A stretch of DNA of 64,000 nucleotides from Paenibacillus tyrphae (GTDB taxonomy: Bacteria; Bacillota; Bacilli; Paenibacillales; NBRC-103111). Location: the NCBI RefSeq assembly GCF_000722545.1, contig NZ_JNVM01000043.1:1-64000 (forward strand), written 5' to 3'. Each line of letters begins with the position of its first letter. Position 1 is the stretch's first letter. Shown piece after piece: positions 1 through 7,945 of the stretch. The position numbers were made by a program, and so were the translations under genes. The notes under the pieces were generated by a model that was not told the DNA's origin, did no database searches, and worked only from the letters and a program-made list of their open reading frames with translations.

Positions 1-132
1 TTGGAAGGTGTCGTTCCACCTCACAAGGAAGTGGTTAAAGACAAAGCGAGCGCACCCAAACATCTGGTGGATCAGCGTCGTTTGCTCCTCCGTAGGATAG
101 ATGCGAAAGCGGAAAGCTTTATGATGCAACAT
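1..132 (-). CDS. tnpB: IS200/IS605-type TnpB (OrfB), N-terminal fragment cut by window edge
   Basis: Only the first 44 codons lie in the window; the rest continues beyond position 1. The minus strand reads MLHHKAFRFRIYPTEEQ and then a stretch containing GCARFVFNHFL, which is the typical opening of TnpB/OrfB helix-turn-helix transposon proteins. The ATG at 132 follows a strong Shine-Dalgarno (AAAGGAGG, about 141-150). TnpB is the RNA-guided nuclease carried by IS605-type elements; the catalytic RuvC-like part is outside the window, so it cannot be judged intact or broken. No TnpA is visible on this side. Confidence 0.8.
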   Translation of the reverse strand, partial: MLHHKAFRFRIYPTEEQTTLIHQMFGCARFVFNHFLVRWNDTFQ

Positions 133-304
133 GCGGGATTCACCTCCTTTGGTGATTTTATGATAATTATAGCACATATGTTCGTATTTATGCACAAGAG
201 ATGCTGATTCATCTCCCCCTTATCGAAGAGGGAGTCTTCTCAGCCTTAACGATAAAATTTTTGTCAAATTTACTCTATACCTTTATTGGATTCAAACAAG
301 AACA

Positions 305-330
305 TCGGCCAGCCTCAAGGAGCTGGCCGA
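305..330 (-). terminator. Hairpin downstream of the PPDK-like gene
   Basis: A perfect 9-bp inverted repeat (TCGGCCAGC / GCTGGCCGA) with an 8-nt loop lies 47 bp past the stop codon of the PPDK-like gene. In minus orientation it is followed by a moderately U-rich stretch, which fits an intrinsic terminator. Apart from this and the tnpB leader I see nothing in 133-376. Confidence 0.5.
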
Positions 331-376
331 AGATCCAAAAGCGCAAAAAAACGAACGTTCAAAATTGACTTCCCGT

Positions 377-1246
377 TTATCTCGCTGCACAGCTCCCCCT
401 CGTATTTTGCAGAATGTACAGCCTGCGATCCTCGACGACAAACTCCACATATCTTGGCGTCCGGTAATAGCTTTCCAGCTCCGTGAAAAATACCTTAAGC
501 TGATCGTACGCTTCGGGGATATCGTCCCGTAATTCCCGTAAATCTTTTTTCCGCTCCAGCGGGGCTAGATTCAAATACACCCCCGACTGCCGCATCAGGT
601 ATTTGCCGAAATCATCCGCCTGTCCCGTGCGCGGGTTCCGGGTATAAGCCCATCCGCTGCAGGACTGCGCATTCCAGTTGGCGTACACCATTTGCTGAAT
701 GATCAACCATCGGTTAAAATGGTGCTGTCCCGCTTGCTCCAGCTCTTGAAAATGCGCATAGATCCGTTCGATGTAGTAAAGCAGCTCGTCAACCGCGCTC
801 CCGAACGGACCATGCGACGGGTTCCGGGCCGCTGCCCCGGCAAGAAGACTGCCTTGAAATTGCTGCGCCTGCATGGCGTATTCTTCTTGAAGAATGCCGA
901 GAAACGCATCGGATGGCTTCGCTTGTCCCTCGGCTTGAGCCAGTCCGATATTGACCATGGACTCCGGCAGCCTTACGTCGCCGTTTTTGTCCCCGCATCG
1001 CAGGGAAAACAACAAAGGAGGCTTGTCCGATTCGAAAACGCCGATTTTTTGCCCGATTCGGCGCTCGATGTCCGACAGATGCGAGGCCAACGCAGGACCA
1101 AGCCCCTTCGGAAGAGCCCCCTCCTCAACAAATGCGCAATAAGCTTCCGGAACGATAATCAGCCCTGTAGGAACACGGGCACCGAGCTGCGTTGCGACGG
1201 ACAAGCCTTTGATTTTCTCATCCATATCGCTATCCGGCAGCCGCAT
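377..1246 (-). CDS. PEP/pyruvate-binding (PPDK N-terminal-like) domain protein, stand-alone
   Basis: A protein of 289 residues resembling only the N-terminal nucleotide-binding part of pyruvate phosphate dikinase or PEP synthase. Near the C-terminus it has CSGWAYTRNPRTGQ, matching the 'SGVAFTRNPxTGE' signature, then a segment ending FVVEDRRLYILQNTRG, matching the 'xEFTxExxxLYxLQxR' motif. The phosphohistidine and PEP-binding domains of full-length enzymes (about 800-880 residues) are absent, so it cannot run the full PPDK reaction alone; its substrate is unknown. I chose the ATG at 1246 because GGGAGG sits 6 nt upstream; a GTG at 1294 would add 16 residues. It is a single-gene unit with its own promoter and a downstream hairpin. 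Confidence 0.7.
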   Translation of the reverse strand: MRLPDSDMDEKIKGLSVATQLGARVPTGLIIVPEAYCAFVEEGALPKGLGPALASHLSDIERRIGQKIGVFESDKPPLLFSLRCGDKNGDVRLPESMVNIGLAQAEGQAKPSDAFLGILQEEYAMQAQQFQGSLLAGAAARNPSHGPFGSAVDELLYYIERIYAHFQELEQAGQHHFNRWLIIQQMVYANWNAQSCSGWAYTRNPRTGQADDFGKYLMRQSGVYLNLAPLERKKDLRELRDDIPEAYDQLKVFFTELESYYRTPRYVEFVVEDRRLYILQNTRGSCAAR

Positions 1247-1360
1247 CGTGTCCTCCCAATGGACGACATACTCCTTGACTTGTATATAATTCACCCCCTA
1301 TATTATTTAGAAATATATTTAATATTTTACATAATATTACTTATTTAAGTTATATAGCTA

Positions 1361-1389
1361 ATTATAGGTTCTGATTAAAACTTTGTAAA
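1361..1389 (-). promoter_or_regulatory. Sigma-A type promoter of the PPDK-like gene
   Basis: On the minus strand a -35 TTTACA (1384-1389) is separated by exactly 17 bp from a perfect -10 TATAAT (1361-1366). The predicted start is near 1354, giving a leader of about 105 nt before the ATG at 1246. Confidence 0.6.
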
Positions 1390-1436
1390 TATTTACTTTT
1401 GTTTGACGCTGATATCGGCACAAAATCAATCAAAAA

Positions 1437-1479
1437 AAATCGGCTCTGTTTATCGCATCATTTGCGAAAGAGCCGATTT
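1437..1479 (-). terminator. Intrinsic terminator of the GH16-like gene
   Basis: An 11-bp perfect inverted repeat (AAATCGGCTCT / AGAGCCGATTT) starts 23 bp past the stop of the GH16-like gene. In minus orientation it runs straight into eight Us; the other side is also T-rich, so it could work in both directions. Confidence 0.8.
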
Positions 1480-1501
1480 ATATTTTTTATAGCAAATAGG
1501 G

Positions 1502-2875
1502 TCAACCCCCGGGTTGAAGCTGCCACAAAGCCGGAAGAATTGAAGGTATCCAATTTACTTGCGACGTATGCGCAAGAACACATTTATATGTTTTCCCTTC
1601 GTAAATCACCAAATCGTTTACGGCGTAAGAATGATAAGGCTCCCAGTTTGATACGGATGAAGCTCCATTCGTTGTTACACGAACTGAATTGCTGAATGGG
1701 GATTCGTTGCCCGCGGTATCTCTTGCTTTGACCGTGAAGGTGTACGATGTGATTGGCGATAGACCGGTCACTGTTGCAGAAAGAGTCGTCCCGCTAACAC
1801 TGAGAACTTTATTTCCATTCTGATACACATCATAACCTGTTACCCCAATATTGTCGCTGGATGCATTCCAGGCAAGCGAAACGGAATTGTCGGATTTACC
1901 GGTAGAGACAAGATTGGCAGGTGCTGTCGGAGCTTGTGTATCTATCTCTCCAGGGGTCACATTATCCGTGTAAGTAATGGATTGTGAGCGATAGTTCTGT
2001 ACTTCGGTTTCTACCTGTGCCGGAGTAAGCTCTGTATTCTTCGCGTGATATACCCAATCGACATCCAACTGATAGCTTCTTTTCCCGCTTACAGACATTA
2101 AAGCTTCAGGTAAGAACCACTGATTAAAGTCGATAGCCATATTAGCTCTTGGATAATATTTTCCTGAATGTGTCGCCAGCAGGGCCCCATCTGCAAAATA
2201 TTTTATTTGCCCGTCTTTGACAACCAAGACCAAAGTATGCCACCCGTTGTAACTCTTGTTGCTATAATTGTAGACATTATCCTTGCTCCATGGATTATTA
2301 CTGTATGTGTACCATGAGGTAGTCCACAATGCCGGACCCGATACGCCCCATCCTCCGTTGACAAGGTACTCATAGTCCAGTTCGCTGTAAGCAGGATCAT
2401 TATCATACCTAAGATTAGAGATCGTAAAAAACGTTTGTGCCACGCCATCGCCATCGACTCCGGAAACGGGTGTGTCCGAGAATTTTACTCTCGCTGCATA
2501 TGTTCCTTCAAAATATTTCATCGGGGTCAGTATTTCCGCCTGACTGGTACCTGCCGGAGTACCGTCCGTGCTTGAAGTTAATCTCAACAGTTTGTTAGCC
2601 GCGTTATCAGGATCAGTAACAAATGTAATGTTGCTTGCGGACCATGAACCTCCTACGGGGCCCGGTCCGGCTACGCCTGTTTTAACGGACCATTGATGTT
2701 CGGTAAGAACGGAATCGCTAGAACTTGTATAGTTAAAATCATCAAACATCGCATACGTTACATTTGACGTTGCTGCGGCTCGGGCCCCGCCTGCAACCGT
2801 AGTCATCACAAGACACGAAATCAGCAAAGTCGCTAGAAACCTCTTTTTGCTTACGGAAGATGTGTTTGATTTCAT
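1502..2875 (-). CDS. Secreted GH16-like glycoside hydrolase with FN3 and chitin-binding (CBM5/12) domains
   Basis: A 457-residue exported protein. Residues 1-34 form a Sec signal peptide ending near ARAAA. Residues about 40-300 are a concanavalin-A-like lectin/glucanase fold of the GH16 type, with the catalytic E-x-D-x-E signature as ELDYE at 165-169 (nucleophile E165, acid/base E169). A fibronectin type III domain follows (about 315-405), then a C-terminal CBM5/12-type module with the aromatic pattern WEPYHSYAVNDLV...YKC...W. GH16 enzymes cut beta-1,3/1,4-glucans or related polymers; the exact substrate cannot be read here. The ATG at 2875 follows AAAGGTGA; an in-frame GTG 18 nt upstream is less likely. 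It lies downstream of the sugar ABC/ROK operon on the same strand, suggesting a shared role in polysaccharide use. Confidence 0.85.
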   Translation of the reverse strand: MKSNTSSVSKKRFLATLLISCLVMTTVAGGARAAATSNVTYAMFDDFNYTSSSDSVLTEHQWSVKTGVAGPGPVGGSWSASNITFVTDPDNAANKLLRLTSSTDGTPAGTSQAEILTPMKYFEGTYAARVKFSDTPVSGVDGDGVAQTFFTISNLRYDNDPAYSELDYEYLVNGGWGVSGPALWTTSWYTYSNNPWSKDNVYNYSNKSYNGWHTLVLVVKDGQIKYFADGALLATHSGKYYPRANMAIDFNQWFLPEALMSVSGKRSYQLDVDWVYHAKNTELTPAQVETEVQNYRSQSITYTDNVTPGEIDTQAPTAPANLVSTGKSDNSVSLAWNASSDNIGVTGYDVYQNGNKVLSVSGTTLSATVTGLSPITSYTFTVKARDTAGNESPFSNSVRVTTNGASSVSNWEPYHSYAVNDLVIYEGKTYKCVLAHTSQVNWIPSILPALWQLQPGG

Positions 2876-3192
2876 CGTAACATCACCTTTCACAGTTTAT
2901 TTTTTATGCAACCTGGAACATGAAGTATTGCAGCCCACGTTTTCCGGTATTCACTCACCTCCCTCAAAAGTGCATCCAAACATATGAATGCGCTTTCTTA
3001 AATTGAGATACTTATGACTATAGGTAAACTAAGGATGAAGGTGTTAGATTGATTCGAGATAGGAGTAAAGGAAGAGGCCGCCTTGCTTCGCCCGCTTTAG
3101 AGGGAGGAAGCTGCTGTTTGGTAGAAACAAGACGACCGAAGTCTTGGAATTGGAGAACTTGAAATATAACATTAGGAAGTCGAATGGATTCG
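2876..3192. other. 317-bp intergenic region with a possible 16-codon upstream ORF
   Basis: Between the ROK gene and the glucanase gene. The only item I can point to is a minus-strand reading frame at 2954-2904 (GTG start, 16 codons, then TAA) preceded by a very strong Shine-Dalgarno (GGGAGGTGA). It could be a leader peptide or chance. I find no convincing promoter, repeat or mobile-element end. Confidence 0.35.
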
Positions 3193-4374
3193 TTAATGAT
3201 AGACTTTGAAAAATTGATTGTTCATTATCGTGGCTGCTCCCTTTAAATAAACTTGTTCGCCAAATGAAGGCGACTTTAATCTGGCAAGCTCAAAAGGGAG
3301 CGGAAACGGAAATTGAGCCAACTCGTATTTTAACTCCTCCATCAGTTTTTCCGATTCATAAATCCAGCCGTACAGAATAACCGCTTCCGGACTTATAAAA
3401 TTAATGGCTGCAGCCAGAGCTTGAAGCAAATATAAGCACGTTTCTTTCATTAATTTTACCGCCCACGTTTCGGACCGTTCGTAGGCTCGTAAAATGTCGG
3501 AGAACGTTTCCGGAATTTTCGCCCCCTGTTCCGATCTAGCCCTATTTTGGCCATACATCAAGATGTATCTTTTGTTCAATTTGGTTTCAATGCATCCTTT
3601 TCTGCCGCAGTGGCATAATAGCCCGTTCCTATCCACTTGGATGTGGCCTATTTCTCCTGCAGCGCCTCTGTAACCGGAGTAAACCTCGCCATTTATTATT
3701 AATCCCGCACCGATTCCTTCATCAACGGAAAATAACAAGAGGTTTTCAATTCCCATGGCAGCACCGCAATAATGCTCGGCAAATGCTGCCGCTTTGGTAT
3801 CGTTAATAATCACGACAGGCAGATTATAGGTTTGAGTAAGGATTTTTTTTATCTCCAACTGGTGGATTTTCAATAAAGTCGACTTGACGATAATTCCATC
3901 ATGCTCATCCACGATACCGGGAGAAGCGATGCCTATGCCTTTGACAAGCGAACCGTCCTTGACTATATTGAGGCTGAGAATTTTATCAACGGCGCGTTTA
4001 ATAAAAGTAGAAATCTCATCGTTGCCATAAACAACGGATTGCTTGAACTCGAACGTAATATCATTATGAAAATTAAACAATGCGCAGCGAAACGATTCGT
4101 TTTGTAAACTGATCGCGATGACAAAGCCTTTATCACGGCTGATTTCCAACGCAACGGCTTTTCGGCCGGCGCCGACTGACGACCTTTCCCCTATTTCATC
4201 GATGTAGCCTTCCGAGATGAGTTCCTCTACCAAAGAAGAAACCGTGGCCCGGCTCAATTTTAATCGATCCGCAATCTCCGCTCTGGACAGTATCCGCTCG
4301 CGATGCAATAAATTAAGAATTAAGGAGCTGTTGATTTTTTTTATCAATTGCAGGTTACCTGTTTTATTTTCCAT
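3193..4374 (-). CDS. ROK-family transcriptional repressor (NagC/XylR type)
   Basis: A 393-residue regulator. The N-terminus (about residues 10-70) carries a winged helix-turn-helix (SRAEIADRLKLSRATVSSLV). The rest is a ROK fold with GIGIASPGIVDEHDG, the EIGH motif and the ROK zinc motif CHCGRKGCIE. ROK repressors release DNA when a sugar or sugar phosphate binds. The ATG at 4374 overlaps the end of the upstream lipoprotein gene by 11 nt and has GGAAGAG in front, so it is translated as the last gene of the ABC operon. A ROK-type operator sits at the operon promoter (7594-7610), pointing to autoregulation by the operon's substrate. Confidence 0.9.
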   Translation of the reverse strand: MENKTGNLQLIKKINSSLILNLLHRERILSRAEIADRLKLSRATVSSLVEELISEGYIDEIGERSSVGAGRKAVALEISRDKGFVIAISLQNESFRCALFNFHNDITFEFKQSVVYGNDEISTFIKRAVDKILSLNIVKDGSLVKGIGIASPGIVDEHDGIIVKSTLLKIHQLEIKKILTQTYNLPVVIINDTKAAAFAEHYCGAAMGIENLLLFSVDEGIGAGLIINGEVYSGYRGAAGEIGHIQVDRNGLLCHCGRKGCIETKLNKRYILMYGQNRARSEQGAKIPETFSDILRAYERSETWAVKLMKETCLYLLQALAAAINFISPEAVILYGWIYESEKLMEELKYELAQFPFPLPFELARLKSPSFGEQVYLKGAATIMNNQFFKVYH

Positions 4375-5677
4375 ATTCTCTTCCTTTGGATAGAACGGTT
4401 TGAGCAGCTTTATCTGCACTTGTAAGCATTTTATCAATATCTATTTTCCCTGACAAATAATCGCCGATTATAGGTTTAATCGCTCCGTGCCACTCTTCCC
4501 AAACCGGACTGTCGCCCAAATCGCCGGCATATTGCATACTATCGAGGAAGACTTTTATATGTTCTGGATTGCCTTTATAGTTATGGATAGAATCCTGCGC
4601 CACTTTCTTGTTTGCGGTAATTCCTTCAGCCAGCGAAGCGTTGAGTTTCTGAGCTTCTTCGCCTAAAAAGTATTTCACAAATTTCCAGCCGGCATCCTTC
4701 TCAGCAGCACTTGCCTTAGCGTTTACTACCCATGTGTTGGCGACAAAGGCACTGTAACGATCGCCTTTTAAGCCTTTGGGAGGCATGGCAACGTCATAGT
4801 TTAATCCTTCTTTATCGTTGGTCAATCTTCTTGCATAATTATCATAAAACATCGCAACAACGTTTCTGGACATCCAGGTGTGCTCGGCAGTTCCAATTTC
4901 ACCCTCCTGATCTTTCATATTGGGTGTCAGACCTTGCTCCCAAAATTTCTTTATATACTCGAAAGCTTCTCTGACTTTGGGGTCGGAAGCCATGGTACTT
5001 TTCTTTCTCTCTTTATCGATCATATCTCCGTCAAATTGGCGCACGACCGAATACCAGCCGTAACGAATATGATTCGGCAGCCCAATGCCAAATTGCTTCT
5101 TGCTTTTGTCCGTTAATTTCACAGCCGCTTGATATACATCGTCAGTCGTCCAATTTTGATCCGGATAAGTGACTTTGGCAGCATCGAACATATCTTTGTT
5201 GTAGTAAAGCACATTGATCTGAATCGCTTGCGGTATGGCAAAAATGTTGCCTGAAGGATTTTTCACGGCGTCAAAACCATAATAGTCATCTAATTTAATT
5301 TCTTTTACTCTCTGACTCAGGTTCTCTATCGTACCTTCGTTGGCATACTGGGGAATGTAAGGCCCATCAAGCAAGAATACGGTAGGACCTTGACCGGACG
5401 CCAAATCCACCTTCAAATTGTCATAATGCGTTTGCCAATCGGTAGCTGTAATATCCACTTCGATATTCTTATTTTGTTCCTTGAATTGATCAATAATTTT
5501 GTTCATGGTATCGCGTGCCGTTTCATCGGCGTAATAAGCAACCCGGATTTTAACAGGTTTTTGATTGCCATTATGGTTTTGCATATCACTTCCCTGCGTC
5601 TCGGCAGATGAATTACAGCCACTTAAAACAAGGGATAAACTAAGGAATACCGCCGGAAATAAGCTCCATTTTTTCAT
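4364..5677 (-). CDS. Sugar ABC transporter substrate-binding lipoprotein (family 1, MalE-like)
   Basis: A 437-residue extracytoplasmic binding protein. The signal peptide ends in a lipobox (LVLSGC, Cys21), so it should be lipid-anchored outside the membrane. The mature part has the family-1 solute-binding layout, including the segment LLDGPYIPQYANEGTIE typical of the oligosaccharide-binding cleft. It is third in the operon after two MalF/MalG-type permeases, with a 40-nt gap. It delivers a sugar or oligosaccharide to those permeases; the ligand cannot be deduced, though the nearby glucanase suggests a glucan-derived oligomer. Confidence 0.92.
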   Translation of the reverse strand: MKKWSLFPAVFLSLSLVLSGCNSSAETQGSDMQNHNGNQKPVKIRVAYYADETARDTMNKIIDQFKEQNKNIEVDITATDWQTHYDNLKVDLASGQGPTVFLLDGPYIPQYANEGTIENLSQRVKEIKLDDYYGFDAVKNPSGNIFAIPQAIQINVLYYNKDMFDAAKVTYPDQNWTTDDVYQAAVKLTDKSKKQFGIGLPNHIRYGWYSVVRQFDGDMIDKERKKSTMASDPKVREAFEYIKKFWEQGLTPNMKDQEGEIGTAEHTWMSRNVVAMFYDNYARRLTNDKEGLNYDVAMPPKGLKGDRYSAFVANTWVVNAKASAAEKDAGWKFVKYFLGEEAQKLNASLAEGITANKKVAQDSIHNYKGNPEHIKVFLDSMQYAGDLGDSPVWEEWHGAIKPIIGDYLSGKIDIDKMLTSADKAAQTVLSKGREYGK

Positions 5678-5716
5678 AGTCGGATTGGTCCCCCCAAATT
5701 AAGTTTTGAAAAAGGC

Positions 5717-6619
5717 TTACCCTTTTACACCAGAGGATGTGATACTTTGAGCGAAATATTTCTGTGCGACGATGAACAAAAGGATAACCGGAAGTACCAG
5801 CAGCAGGTTTCCCGCCATTTCCAGCTCAGGTCTTGAATTGTACTGCCCGGTCGAAATATCTTTGATTCGCAATACGATCGTCCACAGCTCCTGCTTTTTA
5901 CCTATGTAAATCATCGGATTTAATAATTCTGCCCACTTTTCCTGAAAGGTTAGAATCGCAAGGGTAATCATCGGTGATAAAACTAACGGCAAATGGATCC
6001 GCCGGAAAATACCGAACCAGCCACAACCATCGATTTTGGCCGCTTCATCAAAATCCGAGGGTATGGTTAAGAAAAACTGTCTCATGAGAAAGATGCCAAA
6101 CGCCGCGCCAAAAAAAGAAGGAACATATAGCGGCAAGTGCGTACCTATCCACTTTAACTTCGTAAATACGACAAACAAAGGAATGATCGTAACTTGTGAA
6201 GGCAAAAACATGGTCATCACCGCAAAGGCGAATATCAGATTTCTTCCCGGAAACTTGATTCTGGCAAAGCCGAAACCAGCTAATGTGCAGGCTACCACCA
6301 TCCCGATGACAGATAATATCGTTACTTTAGCGGTGTTGAAAAAATAGTGAACAAAACCAAATCCTTTTTCCGGAAATAATAATTCTTTGTAGTTGTTCCA
6401 GTGCAGCCGATCCGGAATCCACTTCGTCGAATTATAAAACTCGGCATTTGTCTTTAAGGATGCCAGGAGCATCCAGAAAAATGGTAGCAGCATGGATATC
6501 GCGCCGATCATAATCATCATCGCGCTCAGGATTTCAAAAGAAGTAAAGCGCTTTCGAAAACGTGTTATTTTGTACATGACGCTTTTATTTTCATTCACCG
6601 CGAAGTCAGTTCCGGCCAT
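5717..6619 (-). CDS. Sugar ABC transporter permease, MalG/CUT1 type
   Basis: A 300-residue integral membrane protein with about six transmembrane segments and the cytoplasmic EAA loop EAAKIDGCGWFGIFRRIHLP that docks the ATPase. The ATG at 6619 is preferred because AAGGAG lies 8 nt upstream; a GTG at 6628 would abut the Shine-Dalgarno. It follows the MalF-like gene by 25 nt. No ATP-binding subunit is encoded in the operon, as is usual for CUT1 importers in Bacillales that share one MsmX-type ATPase encoded elsewhere. Confidence 0.93.
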   Translation of the reverse strand: MAGTDFAVNENKSVMYKITRFRKRFTSFEILSAMMIMIGAISMLLPFFWMLLASLKTNAEFYNSTKWIPDRLHWNNYKELLFPEKGFGFVHYFFNTAKVTILSVIGMVVACTLAGFGFARIKFPGRNLIFAFAVMTMFLPSQVTIIPLFVVFTKLKWIGTHLPLYVPSFFGAAFGIFLMRQFFLTIPSDFDEAAKIDGCGWFGIFRRIHLPLVLSPMITLAILTFQEKWAELLNPMIYIGKKQELWTIVLRIKDISTGQYNSRPELEMAGNLLLVLPVILLFIVAQKYFAQSITSSGVKG

Positions 6620-6644
6620 CGCTGTCACTCCTTGTGTGATGAAT

Positions 6645-7541
6645 TTAGTGTTCGTAATGAACCCATCTTTTTTGCAATTTCAATACAACCAAAGTAATCA
6701 AAATCAAACAAACGAATACCACCCATGCGATTAGGGATGCATACCCCATATCCAAATATCGAAATGCTTTTTCGTACAAATAAACCATAAGATGCGTTTT
6801 ATTGTTAGCCGAACGGTTGAATACCATCGTGTAATGCTGGTCGAAGCTTTTGAAGCCATCGGATATGGCCATGATCAGAATTAAAAAAATGGTCGGGGAT
6901 AATAAGGGGACGGTTATTGTTTTAAGCTTGTGCCACCAGCTTGCGCCGTCAATTTTTGCAACCTCGTATAAAGTTTCAGATATGTTCCTCAATCCGATGT
7001 AATAGATAAACATTCCGTATCCGAGTCCTTTCCAGACAGCCACGGCTGCAAGCGAGGGAATTAATGAAGGGGAATCGGTCTGCAGAAAAGGAATTTTGGA
7101 TAAGCCGATAGCCGAAAGTAATTGATTGATGATTCCCGCATCGCTATTCAGCAGCCACAACCATACCGTACCGATAATGAACCACGATGGAATCGCGGGG
7201 AAATAATAAACGGCACGAAGAGCGGTTGCGAATTTTCCCTTTATAAGCGAGATTGAATTATAAAGCAAGACCGCAAAGATCAAAGGCAGGATAACCTGGC
7301 CTGGAACATAAAGCGCAACAAAATAAAACGTATTTTTAAAGGCTTCCCAAAAAATCGTATCCTGGAGCATTTGCCTAAAATTGTCCAAGCCAACAAATTG
7401 AGGAGGGGAAATGACTTTATACCTTGTGAAAAGATAATAAAAGGACATCAAGGCCGGCAGCAAAAAAAACACGAGTGCACCTGTAACATAGGGCAAAATG
7501 AAGAGATAGCCCGCTGTGTAGTCCACAAGCTTCTTGTTCAT
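6645..7541 (-). CDS. Sugar ABC transporter permease, MalF/CUT1 type
   Basis: A 298-residue membrane protein with six predicted helices and the EAA-loop motif EVAKIDGASWWHKLKTITVP. It is the first gene of the operon: permease, permease, binding protein, ROK repressor. The ATG at 7541 has a GGGGAG ribosome-binding site. A sigma-A promoter overlapped by a ROK-type operator lies 50-100 bp upstream. Confidence 0.93.
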   Translation of the reverse strand: MNKKLVDYTAGYLFILPYVTGALVFFLLPALMSFYYLFTRYKVISPPQFVGLDNFRQMLQDTIFWEAFKNTFYFVALYVPGQVILPLIFAVLLYNSISLIKGKFATALRAVYYFPAIPSWFIIGTVWLWLLNSDAGIINQLLSAIGLSKIPFLQTDSPSLIPSLAAVAVWKGLGYGMFIYYIGLRNISETLYEVAKIDGASWWHKLKTITVPLLSPTIFLILIMAISDGFKSFDQHYTMVFNRSANNKTHLMVYLYEKAFRYLDMGYASLIAWVVFVCLILITLVVLKLQKRWVHYEH

Positions 7542-7593
7542 AACCTCTCCCCTTTTTCAGAATTGTAAACGCATTCAAAAATCAATTAATTAA

Positions 7594-7644
7594 TTCGTTC
7601 AGTGAACTAATTTATAATGTACTGGTAATTCCTTGAAATGTCAA
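7594..7644 (-). promoter_or_regulatory. Promoter and ROK-type operator of the sugar ABC operon
   Basis: On the minus strand a perfect -35 TTGACA (7639-7644) is 17 bp from a -10 TACATT (7616-7621). Immediately downstream, across the expected start site, is a 17-bp dyad TTAGTTCA-C-TGAACGAA (7594-7610) with 7 of 8 matching arm positions. ROK/XylR repressors bind TTAGTT-type half sites, so the operon's own ROK protein is the likely ligand. Position and sequence are seen; the pairing with the regulator is inferred. Confidence 0.7.
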
Positions 7645-7701
7645 GTGGCCTTGGCAAATCGCTCGCCATCAAAATCGGATCTGGATGATACTCCGACCGT
7701 T

Positions 7702-7795
7702 ACTCCCAGCGCTCTAAGCATCTGCATCAATGTGTTAGATATCCAGGTACCAGCAAACAATTCGATTAAGGTTTCGTTCTTAGCAATGAATATAA
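7702..7795 (-). pseudogene. Fragment of a DEAD/DEAH helicase gene, near-copy of part of the gene at 14.2 kb
   Basis: About 94 bp nearly identical to 14477-14570 inside the Lhr-like helicase gene, in the same orientation. The encoded peptide contains IELFAGTWISNTLMQMLRAL, while the intact helicase has the same string with W for the Q. Nothing recognisable of a helicase flanks it. It is a stranded piece of a second, lost copy or a duplication scar, sitting between the sugar operon promoter and the proline dehydrogenase gene. Confidence 0.75.
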
Positions 7796-7817
7796 GTGTT
7801 AGACTGACCCCAGAAAG

Positions 7818-7870
7818 TGAAACAGCGACAGCCATGGACGCGAAAAAAGTCCTAGACTGTCGCTGTTTCA
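7818..7870. repeat. Perfect 14-bp inverted repeat with nested inner stem
   Basis: TGAAACAGCGACAG (7818-7831) and its exact complement (7857-7870) enclose 25 nt that can form an inner GGAC/GTCC stem. It is 76 bp beyond the stop of the proline dehydrogenase gene and could terminate it, but it lacks a good U tract. It sits beside the helicase fragment and a TGACCCCAGAAAGT stretch that resembles IS3-family element ends, so it may be part of a decayed mobile element. Confidence 0.5.
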
Positions 7871-7945
7871 TTGAACTAACGTTTCCCGTCGTATTCGCTT
7901 AGCAGACCGCCGATCTTTTACTCGGCAGCCTACTATCGTACCAGG

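Noticed and set aside
3193..4437. A longer ROK protein starting at 4437.
   Set aside because: That would overlap the lipoprotein gene by 74 bp and lacks a ribosome site; the ATG at 4374 has one and gives the usual ROK N-terminus.
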